34,471 nt of DNA from Rubrivivax sp. (GTDB taxonomy: Bacteria; Pseudomonadota; Gammaproteobacteria; Burkholderiales; Burkholderiaceae_C), in contig JAIXTY010000321.1 in assembly GCA_027483705.1 (NCBI GenBank), positions 1 to 34,471 on the forward strand, read 5' to 3'. Every line of letters starts with the position of its first letter. Positions within the stretch are counted from its first letter, which is position 1. Of this stretch, positions 27,574-34,471 are shown piece by piece. The translations under genes were made by a program, and so were the position numbers. The notes under the pieces are model-generated. The model saw nothing but the letters and a program-made list of their open reading frames with translations. It did not search any database and was not told the origin of the DNA.

Positions 27574-28746
27574 TCAAGTCGCGGGGATGAGCCCCTCGTG
27601 GCGCGCCACGCGCTCCAGCGCCGTCTCGAACTGCGCGCGTGCCAGCGCCGTCACCTGCCGGAGGTAGGCGTGCAGCTCGGCGTCTTCGGGGCTGCGGTGC
27701 TCGCACTCGGCGCTGTAGGCCTCGAAGTGCGACAGCTGCACCAGCAGGTCGGCGATGTGCCGCGGGCACTCGCAGGCGATGGTGGTCGACATCACCGCGA
27801 AGGAGGCCAGCGCCTCGTCGTCCCAGCGGCGCGACGGCACCGGCATCGTCGGCAGCGGCGTGCCGGCCGATGCCGTGGGCAGGTCGAGCTGCTGGCGCCA
27901 GCCGCGCAGCCACTGCGCCAGCCCGGCGTCGCTCTGCGGGCCGCGCAGCAGGCTCAGCTCCGGCATGCGGCCGAACAGCCGGCAGGTGCGCTCCGAGGCA
28001 AAGCCGTACAGCACGGCCATCGGCTTGCCGCGCCAGACGGGCATCTTCTCGTACAGGTGGTCGAGCCAGTCGTCCTGAAGGCTGGAGGCGTACACCAGCA
28101 GCGCGTCGGCGGTGGCGGCCAGCGGCTCTGCGGCGGCTTCTTCCAGCGTCTCGAACGGCCCCTGCAGGTGCAGCAGCCGGCCGGGCGGCGACAGGGCCTG
28201 CTGCACCGGGCCCTTCAGGCGCTGGCCCAGCATCTTGCCGACGACCAGCACACGCCAGGCCTGCGGCGGTGCGGGTGCGCGCGACGACAGGCTGCGCCCG
28301 CGCGACGGCATTTGCTCGGGCGGCCGCGTGGCGCTGCGCGCCGGCACCGAGGGCATCGGCGCGTCGATCGCCAGCGACGGGGCGCCCACTCCGGCGGGCG
28401 CCAGCGTGGCCTCGGCCACGGCGGCGCCGGCCGTCTGCGACAGCGTGCGGGCGTGGGTGTCGACCACCTGGCGCAGCTGTGCCAGGTCGAGCTTGGCCAG
28501 GCTGCCGATGGCGTGGCCCAGGTCGGTGAGCTGCTTGAGCTGCGCCAGCCGCTGCACCTGCGCCGCGCTGTACAGCCGCTGGCCGCTGGGCGAGAGCTGC
28601 GGCTGCGACACCTGGTAGCGCCGCTCCCACACGCGCAGTGTGGCCACGGGCATCCGTAGCATGCGGGCGACGGCGCCGCTGCGGTAGCGGGGCTCGTGCT
28701 GGCTCGGATCGTCGACCGTGGGCGCAACCGCGTCAGACTCGCTCAT
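27574..28746 (-). CDS. MerR-family transcriptional regulator (LitR/CarH-like layout)
   Basis: A 390-residue regulator. The N-terminal MerR helix-turn-helix (about 20-95) reads YRSGAVARMLRMPVATLRVW then ERRY, the form seen in MlrA/CarH/LitR-type proteins. A Pro/Ala-rich linker (about 110-165) precedes a Rossmann-like domain (about 165-290) in the place where CarH/LitR bind adenosylcobalamin. The cobalamin histidine motif (DxHxxG type) is not visible: the equivalent loop reads VVGKMLGQRLKG. A C-terminal helical domain carries a conserved-looking Cys pair, CECP at 325-328. ATG at 28746-28744 has a perfect AAGGAG 6 bases upstream. It is transcribed away from the photolyase operon, with a 101-base shared intergenic region, so it is the likely regulator of that operon and of itself. 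Confidence 0.88.
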   Translation of the reverse strand: MSESDAVAPTVDDPSQHEPRYRSGAVARMLRMPVATLRVWERRYQVSQPQLSPSGQRLYSAAQVQRLAQLKQLTDLGHAIGSLAKLDLAQLRQVVDTHARTLSQTAGAAVAEATLAPAGVGAPSLAIDAPMPSVPARSATRPPEQMPSRGRSLSSRAPAPPQAWRVLVVGKMLGQRLKGPVQQALSPPGRLLHLQGPFETLEEAAAEPLAATADALLVYASSLQDDWLDHLYEKMPVWRGKPMAVLYGFASERTCRLFGRMPELSLLRGPQSDAGLAQWLRGWRQQLDLPTASAGTPLPTMPVPSRRWDDEALASFAVMSTTIACECPRHIADLLVQLSHFEAYSAECEHRSPEDAELHAYLRQVTALARAQFETALERVARHEGLIPAT

Positions 28747-28766
28747 GGCATCTCCTTGCACTGGCT

Positions 28767-28787
28767 TTGACGCGCATTGACCGCGTC
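28767..28787. promoter_or_regulatory. Candidate operator in the MerR/photolyase divergent region
   Basis: TTGAC occurs twice 10 bases apart (28767-28771 and 28777-28781). The same stretch holds a perfect dyad, GACGCG (28769-28774) with CGCGTC (28782-28787), separated by 7 bases. MerR-type proteins bind dyads, and CarH-type proteins bind tandem direct repeats with about 11-bp period, so either reading would suit the adjacent regulator. No convincing -35/-10 pair was found for either direction. Confidence 0.45.
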
Positions 28788-28847
28788 TATGGCTGGTCAT
28801 TCTGCGCCTGAACCCGGCGTGACGCACAAGTGCCTATGCTTGCCCCC

Positions 28848-29045
28848 ATGGCTCGCACAGGCAACCCGTCCCCGCCCCCCGCCGCCGGCTTCAAGGGCAA
28901 CAAGGCCGCCCTGCCGAGCAAGCCTTGCGTGGCCTGTGGCCGGCCGATGAGCTGGCGCAAGCGCTGGGCCAGGAACTGGGCCGAGGTCAAGTTCTGCTCC
29001 GACGCCTGCCGCGCCAGGAGCCACCACGGGGCCCGCGGTGGCTGA
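28848..29045 (+). CDS. DUF2256 zinc-ribbon-like protein
   Basis: A 65-residue basic protein with a Cys4 motif: CVACG then, 17 residues after the first pair, CSDACR (C-x2-C-x17-C-x3-C). The intervening PMSWRKRWARNW is the DUF2256 hallmark. The family has no assigned biochemical function, but genes for it very often sit beside, or are fused to, cryptochrome/photolyase genes, as here. The start ATG at 28848 is the second-best upstream option; a GTG at 28830 would add six residues. Its last 8 bases overlap the next gene. It could be a DNA- or RNA-binding accessory to photorepair; that is inference from context. Confidence 0.88.
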   Translation: MARTGNPSPPPAAGFKGNKAALPSKPCVACGRPMSWRKRWARNWAEVKFCSDACRARSHHGARGG

Positions 29046-30600
29046 GCGCCTGCGCCACCTGGTGCTGGTGCTCGGCGACCAGCTCGACGCCGACGCGGCC
29101 GCCTTCGACGGCTTCGACCCCGCGCAGGACGCCGTCTGGATGGCCGAGGTGGCCGAGGAGTCCACCCACGTCTGGAGCAGCCAGCCGCGCACGGTGATGT
29201 TCCTGGCCGCGATGCGCCACTTCGCGCAGGCCCTGCGCGCCGCCGGCCGGCCGCTGCACTACACGAGGCTCGACGACGCGGCCAACGCGGGCACGCTGGC
29301 GGCGCAGCTGGCCGCCGACATCGCCCGGCTGCGCCCCCAGGCCCTGGTGATGACGGCCCCCGGCGACTGGCGCGTGCTGAAGGCCCTGCGAGAGGCCGCG
29401 GCCGCCGCGGGCCTGCTGCTCGACGTGCGCGAGGACCGCCACTTCTTCTGCACCGTGCGCGAGTTCGCGGCCCACGCGAAGGGCCGCAAGCAGCTGCGGC
29501 TGGAGTTCTTCTACCGCGAGATGCGCCGCCGCCATGGCGTGCTGCTCACCGCCGCCGGCGAGCCCGAAGGCGGCGAGTGGAACTACGACGCCGAGAACCG
29601 CAAGCCCTTTGGCGCCCAGGGCCCGGGCGCCGTGCCGCCGCGTGCCGTGTTCGAGCCGGACGCGATCACCCGCGAGGTCATCGCGCTCGTGCAACAGCGC
29701 TTCCGGGGTCACCCCGGCCGCTGCGACAGCTTCGGCTGGCCCGTGACGCGCGAACAGGCGCTGCAGTCGATGCAACGCTTCATCGACGAGCGCCTCGCCG
29801 GCTTCGGCGACGTGCAGGACGCGATGTGGCCCGGCGAGCCCTGGCTGTGGCATTCGCACCTGGCCGCGGCGATGAACCTGAAGCTGCTGCACCCGCGCGA
29901 GGTGGTGGCCGCGGCCGAAGGGGCCTATCGCCGTGAAGGCGCCGGGCGGGCGCCGCTGGCCGCGGTGGAGGGCTTCATCCGCCAGATCCTCGGCTGGCGC
30001 GAGTACGTGCGCGGCATCTACTGGACGCAGATGCCCGGCTACCTGGAACGCAACGAGCTTGGCGCGCACGAGCCGCTGCCGGACTGGTTCTGGACGGGCG
30101 ACACGGCCATGGCCTGCCTGCGCGACACCATCACCCAGACGCTGGCGCACGGCTACGCCCACCACATCCAGCGGCTGATGGTGACGGGTCTCTTCACGCT
30201 GCTGCTGGGCGTGGACCCCAAGGCCGTGCACGCCTGGTACCTGGCCGTCTACGTGGACGCGGTGGAGTGGGTGGAACTGCCCAACGTGCTGGGCATGAGC
30301 CAGTACGCCGACGGCGGCGTGATGGCCAGCAAGCCCTACATCGCCACCGGCCAGTACATCGAGCGCATGAGCCCGCACTGCAAGGGTTGCCGCTTCGACC
30401 CCACGCAGCGCACCGGCGAGCGCGCCTGCCCCTTCACCACGCTGTACTGGGACTTCCTGATGCGCCACGAAACGCGCCTGGCCGCCAACCCGCGCATGGC
30501 GCTGCAGGTGAAGAACCTGGCGCGGCTGGATGCACCCGAGCGGCGCGCCGTGGCCGAACGCGCCGCCGCCATCCGGCGCGGCGAGGTGGGCGTGGCATGA
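29038..30600 (+). CDS. Iron-sulfur cryptochrome/photolyase (FeS-BCP, (6-4) photolyase PhrB type)
   Basis: A 520-residue flavoprotein of the FeS-BCP group, which repairs UV-induced (6-4) photoproducts using FAD, a lumazine antenna and a [4Fe-4S] cluster. The N terminus LVLVLGDQLDADAAAF is typical of this group. All four cluster cysteines are present: Cys360, Cys448, Cys451 and Cys464, each 10 positions later than the four known in Agrobacterium PhrB (350, 438, 441, 454). The paired active-site histidines are His375-His376 in GYAHHIQRLM. YADGGVMASKPY and the segment ending AAIRRGEVGVA complete the fold. The start is GTG at 29038, overlapping the DUF2256 gene; it ends in ATGA with the next gene. 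Activity may be (6-4) repair or light sensing (CryB-like); the conserved histidines favour repair. Confidence 0.95.
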   Translation: MAERLRHLVLVLGDQLDADAAAFDGFDPAQDAVWMAEVAEESTHVWSSQPRTVMFLAAMRHFAQALRAAGRPLHYTRLDDAANAGTLAAQLAADIARLRPQALVMTAPGDWRVLKALREAAAAAGLLLDVREDRHFFCTVREFAAHAKGRKQLRLEFFYREMRRRHGVLLTAAGEPEGGEWNYDAENRKPFGAQGPGAVPPRAVFEPDAITREVIALVQQRFRGHPGRCDSFGWPVTREQALQSMQRFIDERLAGFGDVQDAMWPGEPWLWHSHLAAAMNLKLLHPREVVAAAEGAYRREGAGRAPLAAVEGFIRQILGWREYVRGIYWTQMPGYLERNELGAHEPLPDWFWTGDTAMACLRDTITQTLAHGYAHHIQRLMVTGLFTLLLGVDPKAVHAWYLAVYVDAVEWVELPNVLGMSQYADGGVMASKPYIATGQYIERMSPHCKGCRFDPTQRTGERACPFTTLYWDFLMRHETRLAANPRMALQVKNLARLDAPERRAVAERAAAIRRGEVGVA

Positions 30601-31817
30601 ACTCGCTGTTCGACGCCATGCCCGCCGCCTGGGCCGATGCGCTGCCGCCCACGCGCAGCGCGGCGCTCGCCCGCATCGCCCGCGTGCAGCCCGGTGCGTA
30701 TGCGCGCACACGCAACCGGCTGGATGGCGCCGTCACGGGCCTGTCGCCCTACCTCACGCACGGCCTCGTCACGCTGCACGAGGTGCTGGCCGGCATACAG
30801 GCACGCGAGCCGCTGGCGGTGCAGCACAAGCTGGTGTTCGAGCTGGGCTGGCGCGCGTACTTCCGCCACGTCTGGGCGCACCAGGGCGAGCGCATCCTGC
30901 GTTCGCTGCACGAGGGCCCGCGGCCCGAGGCCGCCTACGCCACCGAGCTGCCAGCCGACGTGCGTGAGGCGCGCACCGGCGTGCCCGTCATCGACGAGGC
31001 CGTGCGCACGCTCTACGCCACCGGCACGCTGCACAACCACGCGCGGATGTGGCTGGCGAGTTATGTGGTGCACCTGCGCCACGTGCACTGGCGCGCCGGG
31101 GCCGACTGGCTGGTGGCCCACCTGCTGGACGGCGACCTCGCCAGCAACCACCTCAGCTGGCAGTGGGTGGCGGGCACCGGCAGCCACAAGCCGTATCTCT
31201 TCAACGCCGAGAACGTGGCGCGGCACGCGCCGCGCGCCTGGCACAGCGAGGGCACGGTGGTCGACCGCAGCTACGACGAACTCGACCGCGCCGCCCACGG
31301 CCCGCACCCGCTGGCCGGCCCGGGCCCGGCACGCGCCGCCGCCACGCCCGAGCCGGCGCTGCTCGGCGCCCCGCCGGCAGACCTGGGTCTGACGGCGCCC
31401 GACGCCACCACCGCCGAGCGCCTGCGTGGCCGCGAGGTCTGGCTGGTGCACCCCTGGGCGCTGCGGGCACCGCCGGCCGACCTGCCCGGCGAAACGCTGT
31501 GCATCGGCCTGTACCTGCACGAACACCACGCGGCCTGGCCCTGGCCCGAGGCGCGCTGGCGCTGGGTCGACGCCGCCATGGCCGCCGTCACCGCCGAGCG
31601 CTGGCAAACGAGCGCCGTCGATGCCACCACGGCGCTGGCCGGCGCCGCGCGCGTGCACAGCGTCGACGACCCGCACCTCACGCGCTGGCTCAAGCGGCTG
31701 GCGCGGCTGGACCCGGCGCCGACGCTGTTCCCGCCGGTTGAGCGGCCCTGCAGCAGCTTCTCGCAGTGGTGGACCCGCGCCACGCGCGGCCTGCAGCGCG
31801 CCGAGGAGCTGCTGTGA
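30597..31817 (+). CDS. FAD-binding cryptochrome/photolyase-like protein with reversed domain order
   Basis: A 406-residue protein. Residues about 20-235 match the FAD-binding half of photolyases: TGLSPYLTHGLVTLHEV, FELGWRAYFRHVW, TGTLHNHARMWLASYV, DLASNHLSWQWVAGTGSHK and PYLFNAENVARHAP. The usual N-terminal antenna (alpha/beta) domain is absent. After a Pro/Ala linker, residues about 281-406 begin EVWLVHPWALRA, then CIGLYLHEHHAAWPWPEARW, and look like an alpha/beta domain, as if the two photolyase domains had swapped order. Proteins annotated only as 'FAD-binding domain-containing' are known from Burkholderiales. Whether it repairs DNA is unknown. ATG at 30597 overlaps the previous stop (ATGA); its own stop overlaps the next start (GTGA). 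Confidence 0.88.
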   Translation: MNSLFDAMPAAWADALPPTRSAALARIARVQPGAYARTRNRLDGAVTGLSPYLTHGLVTLHEVLAGIQAREPLAVQHKLVFELGWRAYFRHVWAHQGERILRSLHEGPRPEAAYATELPADVREARTGVPVIDEAVRTLYATGTLHNHARMWLASYVVHLRHVHWRAGADWLVAHLLDGDLASNHLSWQWVAGTGSHKPYLFNAENVARHAPRAWHSEGTVVDRSYDELDRAAHGPHPLAGPGPARAAATPEPALLGAPPADLGLTAPDATTAERLRGREVWLVHPWALRAPPADLPGETLCIGLYLHEHHAAWPWPEARWRWVDAAMAAVTAERWQTSAVDATTALAGAARVHSVDDPHLTRWLKRLARLDPAPTLFPPVERPCSSFSQWWTRATRGLQRAEELL

Positions 31818-32728
31818 GCAAGCCGCGGCCCGACGACACGCTCACCGTGCTGTACGACGGCGGCTGCCCGCTGTGCCGGCGCGAGATCGCGCACGCGCAG
31901 GGCCTGGCGCAGCGCCAGGGCGACAGTGGCCTGTGCTTCGTCGACATCAGCGCCGATGCCAGCCGCGACGCCACCGAGCGCGCGGCACTGCTGGCACGCT
32001 TTCACGTGCAGCGCGGCGACGGCACGCGGCTCGACGGCGCCGCGGCCTTCGTGGCCATGTGGCAGCGGCTGCCCGGCTGGCGCTGGCTGGCGCGGCTCGC
32101 CCGGCTGCCGGGTGTGCTGCCGGCGCTGGAACTCGGCTACCGCGGCTTCCTGCGCCTGCGGCCGGCGCTGCAGGCGCTGGCGCGGCGCCTCGAGCCGACG
32201 CCGGGCCTCGGCACCCACCTCGAACGCGAGCTGCGCTCCGACCATGCCGGCGAGACCGGCGCCGTGTTCATCTACCGCGGCATCGCCACCGTCGCGTGCT
32301 GGCGGGGCGACGCCGACCTGCTGGCCTTTGCGCAGCGCCACGGCGAGACCGAAGCCGAGCACCTGCGGCTCGTGGAAGAGTGGCTACCGCCGCACCGCCG
32401 CAGCAAGCTGCTCGGCCCCTGGCGCCTGGCCGGCTGGCTGACCGGCGCCCTGCCCGCGCTGGCAGGCCCGCGCGCCGTGCACGCCACCATCGCCGCGGTC
32501 GAGACCTTCGTCGACCACCACTACCAGCAGCAGATCGACCACATCGCCACTCACGGCGCGCCCGACGGCCTGCTGCCGCTGCTGCAGCGCTGCCAGGAAG
32601 ACGAATGCCACCACCGTGACGAGGCCGCGGCGCTGGCCGGGCCCGGGCGCAATTGGCCGCTGCGCCTGTGGTGCGCGCTGGTCGGCAGCGGCTCGGCGGC
32701 CGCCGTGGTGCTGGCGCGCCGTGTCTAA
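31814..32728 (+). CDS. DCC-family thiol-disulfide domain fused to COQ7-like diiron hydroxylase
   Basis: A 304-residue two-domain protein. Residues about 10-125 form a DUF393 (DCC) thioredoxin-like domain with YDGGCPLCRREI (Cys18, Cys21). Residues about 130-304 match COQ7, the diiron enzyme that hydroxylates demethoxyubiquinone. All six metal ligands are present: Glu147 in DHAGE, Glu180-x-x-His183 in TEAEHL, Glu230 in AVETFVDHHY and Glu264-x-x-His267 in EDECHH. The start GTG at 31814 has GAGGAG at 31803-31808 and overlaps the preceding stop. The in-frame GTG further upstream is inside the previous gene. Whether it acts on quinones or another small molecule is unknown; its place in a photolyase operon is unusual for a ubiquinone gene. 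Confidence 0.93.
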   Translation: MSKPRPDDTLTVLYDGGCPLCRREIAHAQGLAQRQGDSGLCFVDISADASRDATERAALLARFHVQRGDGTRLDGAAAFVAMWQRLPGWRWLARLARLPGVLPALELGYRGFLRLRPALQALARRLEPTPGLGTHLERELRSDHAGETGAVFIYRGIATVACWRGDADLLAFAQRHGETEAEHLRLVEEWLPPHRRSKLLGPWRLAGWLTGALPALAGPRAVHATIAAVETFVDHHYQQQIDHIATHGAPDGLLPLLQRCQEDECHHRDEAAALAGPGRNWPLRLWCALVGSGSAAAVVLARRV

Positions 32729-32746
32729 CGTCTGAACGGATCAACC

Positions 32747-33484
32747 ATGAGCTTCAATGACATCGCCCTCGTCACCGGCGCCCGCGGCGGCATCGGCCGT
32801 GCCCTCGTGGCGCGTCTGCGCGCGCGCGGCCTGCGCGTGGCGGCCGTGGGCCGCGACGCCGCGCTGCTGGCCGACTGCCCGGCCGATGCCCACATCGCCG
32901 CCGACTGCACCACGCCCGAGGGCGCGGCCGCTGCCTTCTCGGCCTGCCGCGAGCAGCTGGGCGCAGCGCCCTCGTGGCTCGCGCACGCGGTGGGCAGCAC
33001 GCTGATCGCGCCACTGCACCGCACCAAGGCCGAGGCGGCGCGCGAGGTGCTGCGTGTCAACCTCGAGAGCAGCCTGTGGACGCTGCAGGCCTGGATCGCC
33101 GCGCTCGAAGGCGCGCCTGGCGAAGCGGTGTTCGCCAGCTCGGTGGTGGCGCGCATCGGCGTGGCCAATCACGAGGCCATCGCGGCGGCCAAGGGCGGCG
33201 TCGAGGCGCTGGTGCGCAGCGCGGCGGCCACCTACGCCGCGCAGGGCCTGCGTCTCAACGCCGTCGCCCCGGGCATGACCGAAACGCCGATGACGGCGAA
33301 CATGCTCAAGCTCCCGGCGATGCGTGAAGGCGCCGGCAAGCAGTACCCGCTCGGCGGCGTGCAGACCGCGGATGAAGTGGCCGCGGTGATGGACTGGCTG
33401 CTGTCGCCCGCCGCGGCGCGGCTGACGGGCCAGGTCATCGCGGTGGACGGCGGCTTCACGACGGTGCGGCCGCTGGTCAAGTAA
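32747..33484 (+). CDS. Short-chain dehydrogenase/reductase family protein lacking the catalytic Tyr
   Basis: A 245-residue classical-length SDR. The cofactor loop TGARGGIG is at 10-17, the structural Asn is in RVNLES (Asn105), a Ser pair SS is at 131-132, and the C-terminal segment LRLNAVAPGMTETPM is normal. The active-site YxxxK is replaced by Ile145-x-x-x-Lys149 in NHEAIAAAKGGVEAL, so the catalytic Tyr is absent, and the NNAG motif reads HAVGS. It may therefore use another acid (His142 is close), bind cofactor without catalysis, or act in a complex. ATG at 32747 lies 18 bases after the COQ7-like gene, and the photolyase gene follows after 14 bases. It fits the photolyase operon and resembles SDRs I recall in light-induced clusters of other proteobacteria. 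Confidence 0.9.
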   Translation: MSFNDIALVTGARGGIGRALVARLRARGLRVAAVGRDAALLADCPADAHIAADCTTPEGAAAAFSACREQLGAAPSWLAHAVGSTLIAPLHRTKAEAAREVLRVNLESSLWTLQAWIAALEGAPGEAVFASSVVARIGVANHEAIAAAKGGVEALVRSAAATYAAQGLRLNAVAPGMTETPMTANMLKLPAMREGAGKQYPLGGVQTADEVAAVMDWLLSPAAARLTGQVIAVDGGFTTVRPLVK

Positions 33485-33498
33485 GCCGGAGTCCGTGC

Positions 33499-34471
33499 AT
33501 GGCCGGGGCGCTGGTGTGGTTCAAGCGCGACCTGCGCGTGGCCGACCACGCGCCGCTGGCCGCCGCAGCCACGGCCGACGCGGCGCTGGGCCTCGTCATC
33601 CTCGAGCCGGCCTGGCTGCAAAGCCCCGAGTGCCACCCGCGGCACGTGGCCTACCTGCTGACGTGTATGACCGCGCTGCGCGAAGCCCTCGCCGCGCGCG
33701 GCCTGCCGCTCGTGGTGCGCGTGGGCGAGGCCGTGCCGGTGCTGGCCGCGCTGCGGCGTGAGTTTGCGTACACGCAGCTCTTCAGCCACGAGGAAACCGG
33801 CCCCGGCTGGAGCTACACGCGCGACATCGCCGTGGCGCGCTGGTGCCGCGCCGAGGGCGTGGCCTGGACCGAGTGGCCGCAGACCGGCGTCGTGCGCCGC
33901 CTGAAGGACCGCCGCGGCTGGGCCGGCCGCTGGCTGCAGCGCATGGACGCGCCACTGGTGCCGGTGCCGGCGGGCTTTCGCGCGGCGCGCGGCATCGAGC
34001 CCGGAGTACTGCCGAGCCTGCGCGACCTGGGCCTTGGCCCCACGCCGGCCATGCCCGCCGCCGGCGAGGCCGTCGCGCATCGCGAGTTGGACGATTTCCT
34101 GGCCGGCCGCGCCATCGGCTACCGCCGGCACCTGTCGAGCCCGCTGACGGCCGAGCGCGGCTGCAGCCGGCTGTCGGCGCACCTGGCCTTCGGCACGCTG
34201 TCGATGCGCCAGGTGCACCAGGCCACCGAAGACGCGATCCGCGCCACGCCGCACCGCGAACTCGCCTACGGCCTGCGCGGCTTTGCCAGCCGGCTGCGCT
34301 GGCACTGCCACTTCATGCAGAAGCTGGAGGACGAGCCGCAAATCGAGTTCCGCAACTTCGCGCGCAGCCACGACGGCCTGCGTGCCGGCGACGGCGTGCA
34401 CGAAGGCGCCGTCGACAGCGCGCGCCTGCAGGCCTGGTGCGAAGGCCGCACCGGCTTTCCGATGGTCGACG
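33499..34471 (+). CDS. Deoxyribodipyrimidine photolyase, 5' part (3' end outside window)
   Basis: Classical cryptochrome/photolyase family protein, which uses blue light and FAD to split UV-induced pyrimidine dimers. The visible 324 residues begin with the antenna-domain hallmark ALVWFKRDLRVADHAPL. They continue through SHEETGPGWSYTRD, SRLSAHLAFGTLSMRQV (start of the FAD-binding half) and FASRLRWHCHFMQKLEDEP, and stop at TGFPMVD, the conserved TGxPxVDA region. The rest of the FAD-binding domain is beyond the right edge, so neither CPD specificity nor the electron-transfer Trp chain can be fully judged. ATG at 33499 has ggag at 33488-33491. This is the third cryptochrome/photolyase-family gene in the same run. 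Confidence 0.94.
   Translation, partial: MAGALVWFKRDLRVADHAPLAAAATADAALGLVILEPAWLQSPECHPRHVAYLLTCMTALREALAARGLPLVVRVGEAVPVLAALRREFAYTQLFSHEETGPGWSYTRDIAVARWCRAEGVAWTEWPQTGVVRRLKDRRGWAGRWLQRMDAPLVPVPAGFRAARGIEPGVLPSLRDLGLGPTPAMPAAGEAVAHRELDDFLAGRAIGYRRHLSSPLTAERGCSRLSAHLAFGTLSMRQVHQATEDAIRATPHRELAYGLRGFASRLRWHCHFMQKLEDEPQIEFRNFARSHDGLRAGDGVHEGAVDSARLQAWCEGRTGFPMVD

Noticed and set aside
28809..28840. ECF-type promoter (TGAACC ... TATGCT) before the DUF2256 gene
   Set aside because: The spacer is about 20 bases and the -10 does not fit any ECF consensus well; kept only as a remark.

Overview
The window is a very GC-rich (about 70% by eye) chromosomal segment. Its gene content, protein sequences and intergenic repeats point to a betaproteobacterium of the order Burkholderiales, probably near the Rubrivivax/Leptothrix/Methylibium group. 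That placement rests on recalled family resemblance, not on a search. No tRNA, rRNA, CRISPR array or insertion sequence was seen.

Layout. (1) Bases 1-6800, + strand: the 3' part of malate dehydrogenase; a GC-rich intergenic repeat; a HpcH/HpaI (CitE-like) lyase; a 47-residue membrane protein with a good sigma-28-type promoter in front and a textbook terminator behind; a methyl-accepting chemotaxis protein; and the bifunctional class A penicillin-binding protein 1A. (2) Bases 6829-8292, - strand: exonuclease I. (3) Bases 8293-8854: a 562-base gap holding a 309-base element bounded by a perfect 21-bp inverted repeat and filled with small hairpins, four of them with a GCA triloop. (4) Bases 8855-26303, - strand: a complete division and cell wall (dcw) cluster in the order mraZ-rsmH-ftsL-ftsI-murE-murF-mraY-murD-ftsW-murG-murC-ddl-ftsQ-ftsA-ftsZ. 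Most junctions overlap (ATGA, GTGA or TGATG). A sigma-70 promoter and a four-repeat MraZ operator lie in front of mraZ. (5) Bases 26581-28746, - strand: an ornithine cyclodeaminase-family protein and a MerR-family regulator. (6) Bases 28848-34471, + strand, divergent from the regulator: a tightly packed run of DUF2256, an iron-sulfur (6-4) photolyase, a FAD-binding photolyase-like protein with apparently reversed domain order, a DCC-COQ7 fusion, an SDR lacking the catalytic tyrosine, and a classical photolyase cut by the window end.

How the genes fit together. The dcw genes make the UDP-MurNAc-pentapeptide (MurC-F, Ddl) and the lipid-linked precursors (MraY, MurG). They also supply the divisome (FtsZ, A, Q, L, W, I) that polymerises them; PBP1A adds a second synthase. 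MurE carries the DNPR signature for meso-diaminopimelate. The right-hand module looks like a light- or UV-responsive DNA repair and photoprotection operon under the divergent MerR regulator. It is the most likely place for undescribed biology.

The strongest anomalies are the 309-base hairpin element, a roughly 200-base stretch in rsmH whose synonymous codon use differs sharply from its surroundings, and the unusual domain architectures in the photolyase operon.
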